From Williamwhitmania taraxaci (lineage in GTDB: Bacteria; Bacteroidota; Bacteroidia; Bacteroidales; Williamwhitmaniaceae), in contig NZ_FMYP01000027.1 of assembly GCF_900096565.1 (NCBI RefSeq), positions 1 through 47,379 of the forward strand: a DNA stretch of 47,379 bases, given 5' to 3'. The notes below the pieces were generated by a model. That model was given only the letters and a program-made list of their open reading frames with translations. It was not told the DNA's origin and did not search any database. Made by a program: the position numbers and the translations under genes. Positions within the stretch are counted from its first letter, which is position 1. Each line of letters starts with the position of its first letter. Shown one piece after another: positions 35,001 to 44,276 of the stretch.

Positions 35001-35789
35001 ATCAGGCGTACGGGTAAGCGGAACGTTGGAGCCCCAAAGCATGAGGTAGGAGGAATTGTACCAATCGGCACTTTCAGGAACGTCGGTTTGCTCACCCCAT
35101 GTTTGCGGCGAAGCAGGTGGCAGATCGCAATAAAAGTCATAAAAGCTAAGTACCGTTCCACCTATCAGACTCAGGTATCGGGTTCCCGCTGCATACGAAA
35201 CCATCGACATAGCCGGAATTGGAGAAAATCCAACAACCCTATCCGGTCCATACTTCTTAATTGTATAGATATTGGCTACCGCAATAATCTCGTTCACCTC
35301 GTCCCATTCGGCACGAACAAAACCGCCCAATCCCCTAGCTGCTTTATATTTTTTGGAAATAACAACATCGGTAACTACGGATTCCCATGCCTTTACCGGG
35401 TCAGAAAGACGGTTCTTAGCCTCTTTATAGGCATTAAACAACTCACCGCGTATCATCGGATATTTAACTCTATTTGCGCTATAGAGATACCAAGAATAGC
35501 TTGCACCACGTGGGCAACCTCTTGGCTCATGATTAGGCATTCCCGGTCGTGTCCGTGGGTAGTCTGTTTGCTGGGTTTCCCATGTAACCAGCCCATTTTT
35601 TACAAATATTTTCCAAGAGCAGGACCCTGTGCAGTTTACCCCATGCGTTGACCTAACCACCTTATCGTGCTGCCACCTTTTACGGTACATGCGCTCCCAA
35701 CTGCGATTTTCATCGGTAATTGCCACATAGTTGTCAGCCGTTTTTTCTACCGAACTGCTGAAATACAACAACTTGTCTAAGAGGCTCAT
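32058..35789 (-). CDS. narG: Respiratory nitrate reductase alpha subunit (molybdenum catalytic)
   Basis: A 1243-residue molybdoenzyme, essentially full length compared with E. coli NarG (1247). It reduces nitrate to nitrite in the cytoplasm using a bis-MGD molybdenum site. The FS0 cluster ligands follow the NarG pattern H49-x3-C53-x3-C57-x34-C92. The molybdenum ligand Asp is at residue 222 (YCDLPPASPQTWGEQ), the same number as in E. coli. The N-terminus carries no usable Tat signal, as expected for a cytoplasmic NarG. It is the first nar structural gene after narK, 57 nt apart. Confidence 0.96.
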   Translation of the reverse strand: MSLLDKLLYFSSSVEKTADNYVAITDENRSWERMYRKRWQHDKVVRSTHGVNCTGSCSWKIFVKNGLVTWETQQTDYPRTRPGMPNHEPRGCPRGASYSWYLYSANRVKYPMIRGELFNAYKEAKNRLSDPVKAWESVVTDVVISKKYKAARGLGGFVRAEWDEVNEIIAVANIYTIKKYGPDRVVGFSPIPAMSMVSYAAGTRYLSLIGGTVLSFYDFYCDLPPASPQTWGEQTDVPESADWYNSSYLMLWGSNVPLTRTPDSPFYTQVRYKGTKSVVIAPDYSDAVKFADLWIKPRQGTDAALGMAMGHVILKEFYLNKKIPYFERYARQFTDLPFLVKIEEKDGKYLGGALLRASDMENNLDAGDNAEWKPVLVDEVSGSYVVPNGTIGSRWEKKQKWNLELKDSKTGAAISPVLSIIDNHDAVISVQFPYFGGETFKHEHFSASGHKDILERKIPVRRLKTKDGEVYTCTVFDMMLANYGIDRGFEDPNAAKSYDDNLPFTPKWQEQITGVPSQHIISTAMQFAENAAATEGKSMIIIGAGVNHWYHTDMIYRSAINMLVLCGCIGQSGGGWSHYVGQEKLRPQTGWLPLAFGLDWTRPPRQMNTTSFMYLHTDQWRYEKVKLTELLSPLANKQEWEKLSIVDCNVRAERMGWLPSSPQLERNPLQIAREAELAGVPPSEYVVSQLQTGKLALASEDPDEPANYPRNLFVWRSNLLGSSAKGMEYFMKHLLGAQNSIQGKDLKEMDQPLPLEVKWHDDAPEGKLDLLVSLDFRMSTTGLHSDILLPAASWYEKNDLSTSDMHPFIHPFSKAVDPVWESRADWDIFKGIAEKFSQLVEGHLGNETDVVLLPLQHDTPMELSGTTDAIDWKRSGKEIKPGVNFSKIVTVKRNYPLTFKRFTSLGPLMKTIGNGGKGIDWNTEAELTLLAHLNSTVSEEGETKGLPRIDTDIHAAEVILSLAPETNGEVAVKAWKALEAITGLHHVHLAQSRADEKIRYRDLLSQPRKIITSPIWSGIDSETVSYNAGYTNVHELIPWRTLTGRQSLYQDHPWMLAFGENMVTYKPPIDTKSIAAVLNKLDDGEEYMVINMMTPHNKWTIHSSWSDNLVMLTLGRGGPVVWMSETDANTIKLKDNDWVEVFNINGATVARLIVSQRIPVGALIMYHNQERTVNMPISQLTGNRGGVHNSVERLCLKPTNMIGGYAQLAYGFNYYGPVGSNRDEFVVVRKMTKVEWKDQEIVD

Positions 35790-35846
35790 GATGTACGTTT
35801 TAAATTAAACTGTAAATTTATAGGTAGTACCAGCAGATTCAACTCT

Positions 35847-37163
35847 TTAGGCTACAATACGGCGATGCTGCCTTTTTAAAACCAGAACGATAGCAATACT
35901 AATGATAGCCAATACAACAAAGACTAGAAATCCCATTGCATATCCCTCTTTTCCATTGGCGCTGGCAATAGCACCCATAATTGGAGGTATCGCAAAACCA
36001 CCAAACGCTCCAAGGCCACCAATCCAACCTGATGCACCTCCAATTGCCTTGGGTACATATTCAGGAACTAACTTAAAAACAGCTGCATTATTTATTCCCA
36101 TTCCAATGGCGAGCAGCAAGGTAGTAGAAAAACCAACCACTACCGATTGATCGAATGATAGAGTGATAGATGCCAACAGAACCAGCACTAAAGAGATAAG
36201 GCTAACCTTCTCGCCCCCAACCTTGTCAGCAAACTTTCCACCGTATACGCGTACTAAAGAAGCAATAATCGAAAATACTGCAGTAAACAATCCGGCCTTA
36301 AGCACCGAAAAACCATGCAATTGATTCCAGTAAACCGGAAACCAAGCGGTTAAAGCGATAAAACCACCGAAAGTGGTAAAATAGAGAGCCACTAATGCCC
36401 ACGTATTCTTAACCTTCGCAGAATTAATTAGGCTATCTTTAACATTGCCTGCCGGAAAATTTTCTTGACCACGTGCAAAGGATAATTCCAGACTCTCTGC
36501 TTGAGTTTTCCCCAACTTAAGATACTGAAAATAGTATGCATTTTTCCCAATAAAAGCGTAGGTAATGGTACCCAATACTAGAAAAAGAAACCAGGCGAAG
36601 TAGGCCGAAATAAAACCAAAACTCTGAAGATAAAAGGGAAGAATAACTGAAAAGATTCCTGGAGCTAAATTTCCAAGTCCGGCATAGGTGCCAAGGGCCA
36701 TTCCCTGCTTATGCTTGGGAAACCAGTATGACGTTTGTGCTATGCCAACAGAGAATGTAGCAATGCCAGCACCACTCAAAAAACCAAAAAATAGAATCAG
36801 ACCGTATAGACCATGCATATTATTGGGATAGGCTAAATTGAGTAGCATAGTAACCCCTCCCAATCCAATCACCGATAAAATCATTAGGATGAGAAATGGT
36901 TTTTTCCCACCAGTGGTATCTACCCACGCTCCAAATGGTATTCGGAGTAATGAGCCGGAAAGTGCAGGTATCGCAACCAAAAAACCCATCATGGCAGGAG
37001 TTAACTCCATTGCCTCTTTAAATTTGATGGCAGTTGGGCCATAAAGTGACACAGCTGCAAATCCAAAAAAGAAACCTAGCGTAGTTCCCAAAAGCCCTTG
37101 GCTGGGAGAACCCTTAACCATGATATTATCCATTGCTAAAAAATTCAAATAAGGTTTTATCAT
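35847..37163 (-). CDS. narK: Nitrate/nitrite transporter (NNP family MFS)
   Basis: A 12-helix major facilitator of about 439 residues. It shows the NNP family pattern: LGTTLGFFFGFAAVSLYGPT, RIPFGAWVDTTGGKKPFLIL, SGAGIATFSVGIAQTSYWFP with KHKQGMALGTYAGLGNLAPG (nitrate signature with conserved glycines and an aromatic), and a second-half repeat ending GGASGWIGGLGAFGGFAIPP. It should import nitrate, or exchange it for nitrite, across the inner membrane. ATG at 37161-37163 is chosen; ATGs at 37133 and 37121 are alternatives. It is the first gene of the nar transcription unit and is preceded by a perfect palindrome at 37193. Confidence 0.92.
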   Translation of the reverse strand: MIKPYLNFLAMDNIMVKGSPSQGLLGTTLGFFFGFAAVSLYGPTAIKFKEAMELTPAMMGFLVAIPALSGSLLRIPFGAWVDTTGGKKPFLILMILSVIGLGGVTMLLNLAYPNNMHGLYGLILFFGFLSGAGIATFSVGIAQTSYWFPKHKQGMALGTYAGLGNLAPGIFSVILPFYLQSFGFISAYFAWFLFLVLGTITYAFIGKNAYYFQYLKLGKTQAESLELSFARGQENFPAGNVKDSLINSAKVKNTWALVALYFTTFGGFIALTAWFPVYWNQLHGFSVLKAGLFTAVFSIIASLVRVYGGKFADKVGGEKVSLISLVLVLLASITLSFDQSVVVGFSTTLLLAIGMGINNAAVFKLVPEYVPKAIGGASGWIGGLGAFGGFAIPPIMGAIASANGKEGYAMGFLVFVVLAIISIAIVLVLKRQHRRIVA

Positions 37164-37192
37164 GCAAGATTGCACAATACCTAATTACAAAC

Positions 37193-37208
37193 TGTAACAA
37201 TTGTTACA
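37193..37208. promoter_or_regulatory. Perfect palindrome TGTAACAATTGTTACA upstream of narK, candidate CRP/FNR-family operator
   Basis: A 16-bp perfect palindrome about 30 nt upstream of the narK start. Size and symmetry match sites of CRP/FNR superfamily regulators; HcpR-type NO/redox regulators, which control hcp and nitrogen genes in anaerobes, are the best candidates by context. The regulator gene is not in the window. I saw no second convincing copy upstream of hcp. Confidence 0.55.
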
Positions 37209-37395
37209 CAATGTAGATAATAACAACTAATTGAAGAAAAGTTGAAACTGAAAAGAACGAAGAACTACCTCTTGCAACAACTCTCAGGAAAGCGAATGCA
37301 AGTATTCACCAAGCAGAAACAAATTTTTCGCTATAGTAAATACCTGCATATATTGCGCCTCCAATATTTCAAAGTAATTATGGGACTATCACAAA

Positions 37396-37575
37396 TTACT
37401 TATTAAGCTCATCAAGGATTAATTGGATATCGTCGTGGCATTGGCCACAAACAGTCCCAGCTGAGGTTGCCTCACCAACTTCCTCAATGGTTTTTAACCC
37501 CTTCGACTTAATCGCTTTTACAATCTCACTCCTGAAAATATCATTACAGCTGCAAATGAGTTCATCATTTTCCAT
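37396..37575 (-). CDS. Small BFD-like [2Fe-2S]-binding protein
   Basis: A 59-residue protein from ATG at 37573-37575 to TAA at 37396-37398. It has the complete cysteine signature of the BFD (bacterioferritin-associated ferredoxin)-like domain: C8-x-C10 at the N-terminus (ICSC), then C43-x2-C46 (VCGQC), with the helical middle typical of the fold (EIVKAIKSKGLKTIEEVGEA). Such domains bind a [2Fe-2S] cluster and pass electrons. It begins 9 nt after hcp ends, so it is in the same operon and could be an electron donor to Hcp, or a small redox protein used elsewhere. The short length explains why it is easily missed. Confidence 0.8.
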   Translation of the reverse strand: MENDELICSCNDIFRSEIVKAIKSKGLKTIEEVGEATSAGTVCGQCHDDIQLILDELNK

Positions 37576-37584
37576 AATACAGTT

Positions 37585-39222
37585 CTAATTAAGTTCAAAA
37601 ATTTTCATGTCTTCCTCTACGGTAGTAATCAACTGAACACCAAATTTTTCCTGAACTACCTTTAAAACATTTGGGGTGATAAATGCGGGTAATGTTGGAC
37701 CAATATGCGTATTCTTAATCCCTAGATAAAGCAAGGCAAGATGTACAATGATAGCTTTTTGCTCATACCAAGCAATATTGAAGATAATAGGTAACTTATT
37801 GATATCATCCAATTTCAGAACTTCCTTAAGTTTCAAAGCCACGAAAGCCCATGAATAGGAGTCGTTGCACTGTCCTGCATCTAGTACTCTTGGTATGCCG
37901 TTAATGCTTCCGAGGCTTAGTTTATTGTAGCGATATTTTGCACATCCGGAGGTAAGAATAACGGTATCCTTAGGCAACTGCTTTGCAAACTCGGTATAGT
38001 ATTCCCTACTCTTTTGCCTAGCATCGCAACCCGACATTACAACCATCCTCTTAATTGCACCTGAATTTACTGCTTCCAAAATCTTATCGGCAAGAGATAG
38101 AACCTGGTTATGAGCAAAACCAATGGTTATTTCCCCTTTTTCTATTTCTTGAGGTGGTTTGCATTTCTTTGCCATCTCAATAATTTCAGAAAAATCTTTG
38201 TGCCCATTTGCTAATTTCTTATCTAAAACCTTCCACTCCGGCATACCTGTTGCACCGGTTGTAAATACTCTGTCGTTGTAAGTAGTAGTTTTACGTGGTG
38301 GGACTAAACAGTTAGTAGTAAAAAGAATTGGACCATTAAACGTTTCAAACTCTTCCAACTGTCGATGCCAAGCATTGCCATAGTTACCCACCAGGTGCTT
38401 GTATTTCTTCAACTTTGGATAAGCATGCGACGGCAACATCTCAGAATGGGTATATATATCGACACCCTTCCCATCTGTTTGAATAAGAAGTTGCTCTAAG
38501 TCCTTTAAATCATGGCCACTAATTAAAATTCCTGGATTTTTACCCACACCAATATTGACTGATGACATTTCAGGATCGCCAAAAGAGGTAGTATTCGCCT
38601 TATCGAGCAGTGCCATTACTTTTACGCCATATTCTCCGGTTCGCATAAGTAAGTCGAGCATGTTATCTAGGTTGGAGGGTTTTGAAATCTTCACGAGAGC
38701 CTCCTCCATGAAATTGTAGATGTCTTGCTCCTCGAACCCCAAGTTAAAGGCATGTTCAACATAGGCAGCAATACCTTTTAGACCAAATAACACATACTGT
38801 TTCAGTGAACGAATATCTTCATTTGCATCAAAGGTGAGAGTACTAACATGAGTAGCCTTTTCTAGAAACTCAGCATCGGACGTGCAACTCCAATGAGCCA
38901 TATCTTCCGTTCCAGTATAGTTCACTTTACCTACGAGTGCATCTCGAAATCCATTGCAAACCTTAATTGCTTCAATAATAGATCGATCATCAAAATTTGC
39001 ATTGGTTATAGTCATGAATAAACAATTAACGATGTGTTTACTCTCTGCATTGGTATTAATCCCCTTTTTGCGGGCCTCAAAATTAGCAGTAGCAAGTCCT
39101 TGGCATGCATACATCAGCAAGTCTTGAAGATTTGAAGTCGCCTCCTTTTTTCCGCAAACTCCATTAATGGTACAGCCAGTATTCTTAGCTGTTTCCTGAC
39201 ATTGATTACAAAACATTGACAT
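37585..39222 (-). CDS. hcp: Hydroxylamine reductase / hybrid cluster protein
   Basis: A 545-residue hybrid cluster protein that reduces hydroxylamine in vitro and, in E. coli, acts as an NO reductase protecting against nitrosative stress. The N-terminal [4Fe-4S] motif is C5-x2-C8-x8-C17-x5-C23 ([15 protein letters not shown]), the class I spacing of anaerobes. Hybrid-cluster landmarks are present: [52 protein letters not shown] and GCAKYRYN. The ATG at 39220-39222 gives the usual MSMFCNQC start. Located upstream of narK-narGHJI on the same strand, it likely handles NO made from nitrite. Confidence 0.95.
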   Translation of the reverse strand: MSMFCNQCQETAKNTGCTINGVCGKKEATSNLQDLLMYACQGLATANFEARKKGINTNAESKHIVNCLFMTITNANFDDRSIIEAIKVCNGFRDALVGKVNYTGTEDMAHWSCTSDAEFLEKATHVSTLTFDANEDIRSLKQYVLFGLKGIAAYVEHAFNLGFEEQDIYNFMEEALVKISKPSNLDNMLDLLMRTGEYGVKVMALLDKANTTSFGDPEMSSVNIGVGKNPGILISGHDLKDLEQLLIQTDGKGVDIYTHSEMLPSHAYPKLKKYKHLVGNYGNAWHRQLEEFETFNGPILFTTNCLVPPRKTTTYNDRVFTTGATGMPEWKVLDKKLANGHKDFSEIIEMAKKCKPPQEIEKGEITIGFAHNQVLSLADKILEAVNSGAIKRMVVMSGCDARQKSREYYTEFAKQLPKDTVILTSGCAKYRYNKLSLGSINGIPRVLDAGQCNDSYSWAFVALKLKEVLKLDDINKLPIIFNIAWYEQKAIIVHLALLYLGIKNTHIGPTLPAFITPNVLKVVQEKFGVQLITTVEEDMKIFELN

Positions 39223-39233
39223 GGCAGTTAGTA

Positions 39234-39264
39234 TAAAGTTAGAACCAAACGAATAGGAATCAAA
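39234..39264 (-). promoter_or_regulatory. Candidate Bacteroidota promoter for hcp
   Basis: On the minus strand, TTTG (39261-39264), exactly 19 nt, then TAACTTTA (39234-39241), one base off TAnnTTTG. Predicted transcription start is only a few bases before the hcp ATG, so the transcript would be almost leaderless. In 39265-39656 no gene is visible; it is AT-rich with short palindromes only. Confidence 0.45.
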
Positions 39265-39656
39265 CAAAGATGCTAATGATGCAATTTACAGTTAAAAAGA
39301 GATAATTTATGCGATTACTAAAATTATTATTATTAAAAAGTTGTAATTATGATGCCTATCAGACTTGCCTCGCATCACAAATAATTGATAATCATAAAAA
39401 ACTTCATCTAAAATATCCATGCCAATAGCATAAGAGCAAAGGTGTAAGCGTTACCCTATTGCCAGTTCGGATTTCGAAGAATATAATCCCATTTATAAAT
39501 TGTAAATTGATGGTATGGCTAGCTTTCACACCTGTTTGTTGGATTCACCTAAACTATTATTGGAAGCCCAATTTGTAGTGAATCTGTTTTTTGCCCAATA
39601 CTTAATTGAACAAGAAATATAGAAATAAATATCAAAAGTGAGTATCGTTTCCTCCT

Positions 39657-40106
39657 TTACAGGTATACAATTTTAATTCTAACTATTCTGTTGCAACGCA
39701 GGTCAAATGAGGATTTCGTAAATGTAGGCCTATTAGAAAAACCAATGGATAGATAGTTGGAAAAGCCGATTCCCTCAGTTGGCAAGATCAATCCCTTCTT
39801 AATTTCTCCATTATTGTCCTCGTCGTGCAAAATATTAATAGCATACTTTCCAGAAGGAATATTTTCGAAGGTTACAGATGATGCACCATTTACTATTTTG
39901 CCTGTAAGCCTTTTGAAATACTTCTTATAGTGTTCGTCGGGAAATGCATCCTCTCTGTTATACAATGCAAAAAGTACCGTGCCCTCGGAATTGCGTAAAT
40001 CCTTTACTTCAGCCGTTAATGAGAAGGTTTCCTGCTCTTGATTGCTAAATGAAGTAAGTAGCACGATAACCATAAACGATTGAAGGATCATGATTGCTTT
40101 CTTCAT
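39657..40106 (-). CDS. DUF2141 family secreted protein
   Basis: A 149-residue protein from ATG at 40104-40106 with a signal sequence (MKKAIMILQSFMVIVLLTSF). The mature part matches DUF2141: NSEGTVLFALYNREDAF, then IPSGKYAINILHDEDNNGEI and the GIGFSNYLSIGFSNRPTFTK-type end. Members are predicted small periplasmic beta-sandwich proteins, function unknown. The gene begins one nt after the RND pump stop codon, so it is the last member of the efflux operon. Its link with efflux is by position only. Confidence 0.85.
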   Translation of the reverse strand: MKKAIMILQSFMVIVLLTSFSNQEQETFSLTAEVKDLRNSEGTVLFALYNREDAFPDEHYKKYFKRLTGKIVNGASSVTFENIPSGKYAINILHDEDNNGEIKKGLILPTEGIGFSNYLSIGFSNRPTFTKSSFDLRCNRIVRIKIVYL

Positions 40107-40107
40107 T

Positions 40108-43100
40108 TTATTTAACCTTTCTGATAGCCATTCTTTCTTTGATTGTATCCACCACATAGTAAACCATCGGGACTAAATAAACTGTCAAAATCATTGAGGA
40201 CAACAGGCCACCAATAATTACCCAAGCCAAACCGTTTTTCCATTCGCTGGCGGTACCTTTAGCCAATGCAATGGGCAACATCCCAATAGCCATTGCCAGC
40301 GTGGTCATTAGAATAGGACGCATACGCTCCTTACCTGCAATAATTAATGCCTCTTTGTAATGCTTGCCCTGAGCCTTTAACTGATTGGTAAAATCCACAA
40401 TCAAAATGGCATTTTTTGTTACCAATCCCATGAGCATGATTAATCCTAGCTGTGCAAACAAGGTTAAATGGTTCAACGATAAGTTTAGCGCCAAAAAGGC
40501 TCCGATTGCAGCCATCGGGATGGCGAATAGGGCTACAAATGGATATATATAGCTATCGTAAAGAGCAATCATAATGAGGTAAATCAGTATGAATGAAATC
40601 AGAAGAACTGAGCCTAGAGCACCGAAACTCTCATTTTGTGTTTTGATATCTGCCCCCCAAGTTAATTTTACACCTTCGGGTAATGGCTGTGTTTTCAAAA
40701 AGCCAATTGCTTCATCAGCCAACGTTCCTGATGGCCGACCAAACGATTCTGAAGTAATGGTAACTGAAGGCTGCCTGTCCAATCTTTCGAGCAACGATGG
40801 CGAATTATCCTGCCTTACTTCAGCAAATTGCGAAATTTCAACAGGAATATTCATTGGGTTTACGATGGAAAGGCGTTGGACGTCTTCGTAATTTTTCCGG
40901 TCAAAATCATCAAGCCAAATCCGAACCGGATATTCAGTTCCATTCTCGGTAAGCGTTGCATCATCGTTCCCAGTAAATGCGGTTCGTAAATTTAGTCCAA
41001 CGTAGGCAGTTGTTAATCCTAACCGTTGCATCTTATTTTTATCGGGTATCACTTTGTATTCAGGGCTTCCTGCTTTTACTGATAATTGCACATTATCGGC
41101 ACCAGGTATTTTTTCAATAGCAGCTTTTAATTCGTCTCCTGTTTTCATAACCAAAGCGAGATCACTTCCACTCAATGTTATTTTAATAGGAGCCTGTTTG
41201 GGCAGAAGGCCTAAAACCGCTATAGAAAAATTAACTCCTGGAAACTCTATGTTCAGTGCCTCCCGAAGCGATTTCATAAATGGTTCTGTTTTAATGCTTC
41301 TTTCTTTTTCAGGCTTTAGCTGAATAGTAAATTCGGATAAATTGGCCGATCCTACCCCCAAACTGCCTATGCCTGTGCTTGGTCCGGCAATATTGCTGAA
41401 AAGGGTTGCTACTTCGGGTTGCTGTAGAATAAAGTTCTCCACACTCAAGGTTCTGATATTATTCTCCTGAACGGTAGTTGTTTTGTCGTATTCCAAATTT
41501 AAACGGAACTTTCCCTGATCGCCTGTCGACATCATTTCTTTGCCAATAATGCCTTGCTTCATCATCACTCCTGTCATTACCAGCAAGAAAAGTACTATTC
41601 CAGTAAAAATAAGCTTATGGCTGAGAACCCATTCCAACTGCCGACCATACCAATTGATAAATATTGTCAGCTGCTCTTCGAACCATAGCAGGAAACGGTT
41701 CACAAAGTTAGTCGGTTGTAAATCTTCTTTTTTCCCAATTCGTGAAGCCAGCCAAGGCACTAAAGTAAACCCGACCAGTAAGCTGGTTAGTGTGGATGTT
41801 ATTACTACAATCGAAAACTGTTTCAGCATATCGGCAACAAACACTTGCAAAAACAGGATAGGCAGGAATACAACCACGTCAACTAGGGTGATTGAAATGG
41901 CTGAAAAACCAATCTCCATGCGACCTTCTAGCGCTGCAGCTCCTTTTTCCTTGCCCATATCTAAGTGCCGCTGAATGTTTTCCAGAATTACAATGGCGTC
42001 ATCCACTAGAATCCCAATAATTAATGACATGGCAAGTAAGGTCATCAGGTTTAGCGTGAAACCCATCAGCCACATTACGGCAAAAGCGGTAATTAATGAA
42101 GTAGGAATTGCAATTAATACAATTATTGAATTCCGGTAACTTCTTAAAAACAAAAACATTACCAATGAGACTAAAATCACAGCTAATATAAGGTCGTCGA
42201 CCACTGAATTTACTGCCGCAATAGTCATGTCGGTTGAATCATCGGCAACTTTAAATTTTACTCCGTATTTTGAGTTGGCACTTTCGATTTGAGCGAGTTT
42301 GGTGTGGACTAATTTTGAAACCTCCACGGCATTAGCATCACCTTGTTTTTTTAATAAAAGGCCTATCCCATTCACACCGTTATAACGACTAACAGAACTT
42401 ATATCCTTCACCCCGTCAATAACGGTTGCAACATCTTTAACGTAAACAGGCATTCCTGGTGCTGGCATGGCCACCTGCACATTCATAATGTCGTTTACAG
42501 AGGAAAACTTACCGATTAGCCTAACCGAATTGTTTTCTTTATCGGTTTGTGCTTTACCCGCTGGTAAGTCAATTCCCGATCTATTAATAGCTTCAACAAC
42601 CTGATATATAGATATTTTATACAGTTTAAACTTGTCCTGATTAGCTTTTACCTGAATTTCTCTCTCTTCGCCACCAAGTAAGGTAATTTCAGCCACCCCT
42701 TTCAGTTGCTGGATTTGCGGCAGATAATCATCTTTCATTTTCTGATAGAATTCTGTCGCAGGCAATTTGCTTGTTGCGCTAATCGAGATAATCGGTAAAT
42801 CATTTGGCGAAACCTTACTCATTACCGGGCTCAATATATCGGCAGGCAAGTCCTTACGGATATTGTCGATATATCGCTGGGCATCCTGCATGGCAATATT
42901 CAAGTCCGTTCCGTATTTAAGGTTGGCAATAATAATGGAGGCATTGGGCATTGACTTTGTCTCAAGATAATCCACTCCTTCGAGGTTTGACAAGGCATCC
43001 TCAATTTTTCTAGAAACGGAGGTTTCTACTTCATTTGGCTCGGCACCTGGATACATCGTTTTTATAACAACAACCGGCTGGTTGAAGTCTGGCAATAACT

Positions 43101-43203
43101 CATAACCTAGGTTTTTATACCCAATAATTCCCAACAAGGTGAACACGCTGAAAAGAACGATAATCAGCGATGGGCGATTGATTGATATTTTTGTAATATT
43201 CAT
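40108..43203 (-). CDS. RND efflux pump permease (AcrB/HAE1 family)
   Basis: A 1031-residue inner-membrane pump with the RND layout: one N-terminal helix, a large periplasmic loop, a helix bundle with GILVDDAIVILENIQRHLD, a second loop and helix set ending with ILMGLVTKNAILIVDFTNQL and RMRPILMTTLAMAIGMLPIA. Two-fold pseudo-repeat and length fit the hydrophobe/amphiphile efflux family rather than heavy-metal CusA. It exports drugs, bile salts or similar compounds using proton-motive force. It works with the membrane fusion protein 12 nt upstream and the TolC-like channel. Substrate is not predictable. Confidence 0.94.
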   Translation of the reverse strand: MNITKISINRPSLIIVLFSVFTLLGIIGYKNLGYELLPDFNQPVVVIKTMYPGAEPNEVETSVSRKIEDALSNLEGVDYLETKSMPNASIIIANLKYGTDLNIAMQDAQRYIDNIRKDLPADILSPVMSKVSPNDLPIISISATSKLPATEFYQKMKDDYLPQIQQLKGVAEITLLGGEEREIQVKANQDKFKLYKISIYQVVEAINRSGIDLPAGKAQTDKENNSVRLIGKFSSVNDIMNVQVAMPAPGMPVYVKDVATVIDGVKDISSVSRYNGVNGIGLLLKKQGDANAVEVSKLVHTKLAQIESANSKYGVKFKVADDSTDMTIAAVNSVVDDLILAVILVSLVMFLFLRSYRNSIIVLIAIPTSLITAFAVMWLMGFTLNLMTLLAMSLIIGILVDDAIVILENIQRHLDMGKEKGAAALEGRMEIGFSAISITLVDVVVFLPILFLQVFVADMLKQFSIVVITSTLTSLLVGFTLVPWLASRIGKKEDLQPTNFVNRFLLWFEEQLTIFINWYGRQLEWVLSHKLIFTGIVLFLLVMTGVMMKQGIIGKEMMSTGDQGKFRLNLEYDKTTTVQENNIRTLSVENFILQQPEVATLFSNIAGPSTGIGSLGVGSANLSEFTIQLKPEKERSIKTEPFMKSLREALNIEFPGVNFSIAVLGLLPKQAPIKITLSGSDLALVMKTGDELKAAIEKIPGADNVQLSVKAGSPEYKVIPDKNKMQRLGLTTAYVGLNLRTAFTGNDDATLTENGTEYPVRIWLDDFDRKNYEDVQRLSIVNPMNIPVEISQFAEVRQDNSPSLLERLDRQPSVTITSESFGRPSGTLADEAIGFLKTQPLPEGVKLTWGADIKTQNESFGALGSVLLISFILIYLIMIALYDSYIYPFVALFAIPMAAIGAFLALNLSLNHLTLFAQLGLIMLMGLVTKNAILIVDFTNQLKAQGKHYKEALIIAGKERMRPILMTTLAMAIGMLPIALAKGTASEWKNGLAWVIIGGLLSSMILTVYLVPMVYYVVDTIKERMAIRKVK

Positions 43204-43215
43204 GGCTATGAATTC

Positions 43216-44271
43216 TTAATTGCTGATTAAAACATTTGCCCCATCATACAGGTTAATAAATCCGTTGGTAATAATTACATCACCTTCGGTTAAACCACTT
43301 GATATCAAAGCCATATTCTGAAATCGACTTAAGATGATGATGTTTTGAAGAATAGCTTTACCGTCTTTCACAATATAAACTTGTGGTTTAATATTTGTTC
43401 CAACAATGGATGAAGCCGGGATAATAATATGTTGCTGATTGTTGTCGTTTTTCAGCTGAACCTGTCCAAACATACCTGATTTGATTTTTAAATCAGTGGT
43501 ATTATTCACCGAAAACTGTATAGGATAACTATTTCCCATGTTGGCCTTACTGCCAGTCATGATAACTTTTCCCGACAGCAACGCTTCAGGGTAAACATCG
43601 GCGTAAAGTGAGTATATTTGATTGGTTTTGAATTGACTCAACTCCTGCTCGGATACATTTACAGTAAATTTTAAAACAGAAATATCTGTTATTTGAAGCA
43701 ACGGAACTCCTGGAGCTGCGAATGAACCCTCTTCGGTAAGTTTGGCAGTAACAATTCCTCCAAAAGGTGCTACAATGGTTGTTTTATTGATTTGCTCCAT
43801 TAAAGTAGCACGTTGAACTTTGGCCGATTTCAGTCCTAATACTGATTTTTCCAGCTGCACTCCTTGAATTGCATCGGCATTAGCAAGCACTGTATATCGT
43901 TTTACATCGGCATCCAATCCCTCAATTTGAATTTCAACGGATTGCAATTGCAGTTTCAGCAACGAGTTGTCTAACTGTATTAAAGCCTCACCTTTTCTGA
44001 CAATGCTTCCAACATCCACCAAAACTGAATTAATCTTTCCTTGAATGTCTGAACTGATTCTTGTTTCTTTATTGGGCTCAAACGTCCCTGGAAACGAGAT
44101 ATCGTTTTTAACTTTTTTGAACGTTAAACTGATAGCTTGCACGTTAATTGCCTTCTCTTTATTGTAATGGTATACCCTGTTTTGGGTGGTATGTTTATTG
44201 TTTATCAGGCGAATCACCACGATGGTGATTAAGGCTAATGCCACCAATGTGTATATTATATTCTTCTTCAT
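43216..44271 (-). CDS. Efflux pump periplasmic adaptor (membrane fusion protein)
   Basis: A 351-residue HlyD/AcrA-like adaptor. An N-terminal membrane anchor (YTLVALALITIVVIRLI) is followed by a lipoyl-type half motif (ISSDIQGKINSVLVDVGSIV RKGE region), a short helical hairpin, the second lipoyl half (TIVAPFGGIVTAKLTEEGSF) and a beta-barrel. The lipoyl halves flanking a hairpin define the family. It bridges the RND permease to the TolC-like channel. It lies 12 nt from the pump and 5 nt from the channel gene in one operon. Confidence 0.92.
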   Translation of the reverse strand: MKKNIIYTLVALALITIVVIRLINNKHTTQNRVYHYNKEKAINVQAISLTFKKVKNDISFPGTFEPNKETRISSDIQGKINSVLVDVGSIVRKGEALIQLDNSLLKLQLQSVEIQIEGLDADVKRYTVLANADAIQGVQLEKSVLGLKSAKVQRATLMEQINKTTIVAPFGGIVTAKLTEEGSFAAPGVPLLQITDISVLKFTVNVSEQELSQFKTNQIYSLYADVYPEALLSGKVIMTGSKANMGNSYPIQFSVNNTTDLKIKSGMFGQVQLKNDNNQQHIIIPASSIVGTNIKPQVYIVKDGKAILQNIIILSRFQNMALISSGLTEGDVIITNGFINLYDGANVLISN

Positions 44272-44276
44272 GATTC

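Noticed and set aside
39451-39464. A second copy of the narK palindrome upstream of hcp (GTAAGCGTTAC).
   Set aside because: Half sites are shorter and spacing differs; too weak, and too far from the hcp start.
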